This document shows positions 63,001-64,000 of a stretch of 64,000 bases of DNA, piece after piece. The stretch covers positions 62,001-126,000 of the forward strand of contig JADJXQ010000002.1 in NCBI GenBank assembly GCA_016710335.1. The letters run 5' to 3'. The stretch is from Rhodospirillales bacterium (lineage in GTDB: Bacteria > Pseudomonadota > Alphaproteobacteria > Rhodospirillales > Defluviicoccaceae). The notes under the pieces are model-generated. The model saw nothing but the letters and a program-made list of their open reading frames with translations, was not told where the DNA came from and made no database searches. Each line of letters opens with the position of its first letter. Within the stretch, counting starts at the first letter, position 1. A program made the position numbers and the translations under genes.

Positions 63001-64000
63001 GTCTTTCTCCTCAAGAATTCGCAACTCGACGAAGACGATCTGCGCCTGCTGCTGTCGACGGCGCGGGTTGTCCTGCAATCGGGCGCCGGCACCCTCGCGG
63101 AGCAGGTGGTGCGCCTGCTGATCCGGGACCCGGTCCCGGTCGCGGCCCACGTCTTGCCGCCGCTGCCGCCGGCGGAGGAGACCCCGACGCCCCGCCCGGC
63201 GCTGGAGTTCTTCAACGGGCTCGGCGGCTTCACGGAAGCCGGCCAGGAATACGTCACCGTCATGGGCGCACGCCAGCACACGCCGGCGCCGTGGATCAAC
63301 GTCATCGCCAACCCCACCTTCGGCTTCGTCGTTTCCGAAAACGGCTGCGGCTACACGTGGTGCGGCAACAGCCGGGAGAACCAGCTCTCCCCGTGGTCCA
63401 ACGACCCGGTTTCCGATCCGGCCGGCGAGGCAGTCTACATCCGGGACGAAGAAACCGGCGAGCTGTGGTGCCCGACCCCCTTGCCGATCCGTGAAGATGC
63501 CCCCTATGTGTGCCGCCACGGGCAAGGGTACAGCCGCTTCGAGCATACCAGCCACGACATCGCCTCGACCCTGGTACAGTTCGTCCCGCGACGCGACCCG
63601 GTCAAGATATCGCGCCTGATCCTCACAAACCGCTCACGCCGACCGCGGACCCTCGCCGTGACCGCGTACGTCGAATGGGTGCTGGGGCCGGCGCGGGCGG
63701 CAGGCGCTCCGTTCATCATCACGTCGCTTGATGCGGCCACCCGCGCCGTCTTTGCCCGCAATCCGTGGAACGACGAGTTCGCCAGCAACGTGGCGTTCTT
63801 CGACATGGGCGGGCGTCAGGACGCCTGGACCGGCGATCGCACCGAGTTCATCGGCCGCAACGGCAGCCTGGAGCGGCCGGCGGCTCTGGCGCGCAGCGCC
63901 GAGTTGTCAAAGCGCCTCGGCGCCGGCATCGACCCGTGCGCTGCCATGCAGGCCACCTTCGATCTGGCGCCGGATGAAAGCGTGGACCTGGTCATCATGC
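57082..64000 (+). CDS. ndvB: Cyclic beta-1,2-glucan synthase (NdvB-type), 3' end outside the window
   Basis: From ATG 57082 the frame is open for at least 2306 codons to the window end. A long N-terminal region contains a TM pair at about residues 400-450. The GT84 glycosyltransferase core has YVITLDADTRLPRG (about 615) and RRHRWVRGDWQLLPW (about 770), with more TM segments to about 970. The glycoamylase-type domain shows GREKGIPWGISESAYNVRDL and YMAHHQGMTV. Then come beta-sandwich and GH94-like repeats (ITLDAxT-free; WCGNSRENQLSPWSNDPVSD, VCRHGQGYSRFEHTSH). The enzyme polymerises UDP-glucose, then cyclises the chain into periplasmic osmoregulatory glucan. Known family members are about 2800 residues. 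Confidence 0.95.
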   Translation, partial: MDKYSPQPLPDTEDLPPPIRGILFSAERLAQYAHPLAASHVVSPKPRRGAPVLKRLHRNGEALRRAYDTLSSAAAAGEPISPAAEWLIDNFHIIEDQLREIREDLPAGFYRKLPKLAVGPFADHPRVFAMAWGYVEHTDSLFEPSTLSRFVNAYQEIQPLTLGELWAIAISLRLVLVENLRRLADRVVQRRVARAAADTLADALIADEDPPVDPMELLDQWNRSPLWSTFIAQASQRLRDRDPEETPLLARVSERLADQGRSIDEIVQFEHQQQVAGQLIIRNVITSMRLMSSVDWAELIEGISLVEAALRNGTNVAAMDFPTRDAYRHSVEELALASDRSELEVAQEVVRRSAAAEPGTPAGVPGYHLIGAGRVVFERELGASLPIGPRLRRRFRAAAAPVFLGSIAVLTILFLAAFMLSVPAGIVPVPVLVLLCLLALLPATEPAVALVNRLVAAILKPRRLPRLELKEGIAEHQRCMVVVPVLLTGEDAVAEHMEQLETHYLANDDGEVYFALLSDWRDAEVEQTPEDLQLLAAARQALADLNRRHPPAPNGGPRFFLFHRHRVWNDNQRCWMGWERKRGKLHELNRLLRGAIDTTFMDIDGEPATAPAGVRYVITLDADTRLPRGTARRLIGTIAHPLNQPVYDAELGRVRDGYAILQPRVVPTLEDSGAGSLHQQIYSGPRGIDAYEFAVSDVYQDFFDEGIFTGKGLYEADTFEEALAGRVPENALLSHDLFEGIAARVALVSDIELLEAFPEHYEVHAARRHRWVRGDWQLLPWIFGRGPAGYRRGRKPIPLIGRWKMIDNLRRSLVAPAALVLLVTSWCLPAPLPSLATAFVLFVILVPCLVPLVGHLSSRGPKVAQRISLSGFRQDLKLGLAQAGLAFVFLAHQAWLMSDAIIRTLWRLTSRRNLLEWTTAAQAQSAFDLKLASFYRRMASAPVIAVAAAAIVGAVAPSGLVVAVPVALVWLASPAVARWISLPRRADPRAAMTAEDAWMLRSTARRTWRFFERFVTAEDNFLPPDNFQEDPRPEIAHRTSPTNVGLYLLSAVAARDFGWIGAVDLVERLEATTASMDKLQKYRGHLYNWYETRTLEALEPRYVSTVDSGNLAGHLIVVRQACLELVDAPANGAVARDGVRDTLHVLREIVGEQDGDRRGGIVPVHELSKQIEDLDERLSGTPIASGRTAAEPADATAGWQELARLAEALLDTVRALDAERVAIDHSEIVAWAEAMCGVIASHRRDDEAREERLAARLLAMADWADAFGKALRFDFLYNRTQKLFAIGYRPADNVLDVSTYDLLASEARLASLVAVARDEVPPSHWFRLGRPMTPVDSGAALVSWSASMFEYLMPELVMAVPDGSILSQTAQYVVQHQMNYGREKGIPWGISESAYNVRDLHFTYQYSNFGVPGLGLKRGLSEDLVIAPYATGLAAMVDPAAAARNYATLASLGARGAFGFYEAVDFTPSRLPKGSDHVVIRAYMAHHQGMTVVALANVLGGWRMRARFHAEPIIRAAELLLQERMPRAFTVAALRGAQAGVRLKVQSSVPEALRHFETPHTPTPRAHLLSNGAYSVMLTVAGSGYSRWQGLAVTRWREDSTRDCWGSYIYIKDTQSGAVWSAGYQPSCAEPDAYEVNYSEERAEIRRRDGSIVSTLEVVVAAEDGVEVRQLTISNSGARNRELEVTSYAEIVLATQAADAAHPAFSNLFVQTEFVPGMEALVATRRSRAADDPEVWAAHLAIASNVRSGVQYETDRAQFLGRGRDIRKPSAIYDAQSLSNSLGPVLDPIFSLRRRFQLAPGASARICFVTIMARSRDELLSVADRYRDEALFERTSAQAWTRAQVQLHHLGITRNEAHLFQRLATRLIYIDPLLRAPREVLQGNRRGKRSLWAHGISGDRPIVLLRLDEGESYDIARQLLRAQRYWRMKDLIVDLVFLNEQAHSYQQHTQDTIEALGRASQAAGGGSNPEARGVFLLKNSQLDEDDLRLLLSTARVVLQSGAGTLAEQVVRLLIRDPVPVAAHVLPPLPPAEETPTPRPALEFFNGLGGFTEAGQEYVTVMGARQHTPAPWINVIANPTFGFVVSENGCGYTWCGNSRENQLSPWSNDPVSDPAGEAVYIRDEETGELWCPTPLPIREDAPYVCRHGQGYSRFEHTSHDIASTLVQFVPRRDPVKISRLILTNRSRRPRTLAVTAYVEWVLGPARAAGAPFIITSLDAATRAVFARNPWNDEFASNVAFFDMGGRQDAWTGDRTEFIGRNGSLERPAALARSAELSKRLGAGIDPCAAMQATFDLAPDESVDLVIM

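Overview
The window looks like a 64 kb chromosomal piece of a high-GC alphaproteobacterium, probably Rhodospirillales. The ileS-lspA-bamF(DUF3035)-M16-M16 order, the alaC-hom-recJ order, ATGA-type stop/start overlaps and a class I PHA synthase beside an OmpA-like lipoprotein all fit that group. A pyrophosphate-type phosphofructokinase with PfkB paralogues, an E. coli-type quinol:fumarate reductase (FrdABCD), MeaB, PhaC and a MaoC-type hydratase together resemble the gene set of glycogen/PHA-cycling Rhodospirillales such as Defluviicoccus. That taxonomic guess is inference.

Layout. 1-3.7 kb: the end of a flavin oxidoreductase, DUF1365, a cyclopropane-fatty-acid-synthase-type methyltransferase and a GPH-type transporter form one translationally coupled lipid-modification operon. 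3.8-5.9 kb: a small membrane protein, cytochrome b561, YceI and an FMN reductase. 5.95-6.63 kb: an almost pure G/C block that looks like an assembly artefact and destroys the 3' end of an M16 peptidase gene. 6.6-15.2 kb (minus strand): M16 pair, BamF, LspA, IleS, RibF, MaoC hydratase. 15.3-17.2 kb: a hypothetical protein and a MATE exporter. 17.5-20.8 kb: frdABCD. 21.2-26.6 kb (minus): a GH31 enzyme closely resembling algal alpha-1,4-glucan lyases, a companion protein and an exported protein with one haem-c site. 26.9-31.7 kb (minus): a response regulator and a very large hybrid sensor kinase. 32-34.8 kb: a TetR remnant, a cupin, and an arsR-permease-thioredoxin operon with a visible promoter/operator. 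35.4 kb: tRNA-Glu. 35.7-39.1 kb: PPi-PFK and two tandem PfkB paralogues. 39.2-43.7 kb (minus): recJ, hom and alaC, with single-base frameshifts in recJ and alaC. 43.7-49.5 kb: OmpA-like lipoprotein, phaC, and a PIG-L deacetylase with three discoidin-like repeats. 49.6-51.7 kb (minus): meaB, gamma carbonic anhydrase, isochorismatase-type hydrolase. 52-55.8 kb: a DEAD-box helicase lacking a normal start codon, an AsnC-type RAM protein, a hydrolase, a lipoprotein and YccF. 56.1-64 kb: an internally deleted UDP-galactopyranose mutase and a giant cyclic beta-glucan synthase running off the end.

How it fits together. The central-metabolism genes suggest PPi-linked glycolysis, anaerobic fumarate respiration and PHA storage, and the GH31 enzyme could degrade alpha-glucan to anhydrofructose. 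Base quality is uneven: the G/C block, two one-base frameshifts and the missing helicase start all suggest consensus errors, so apparent gene damage should be read with caution.
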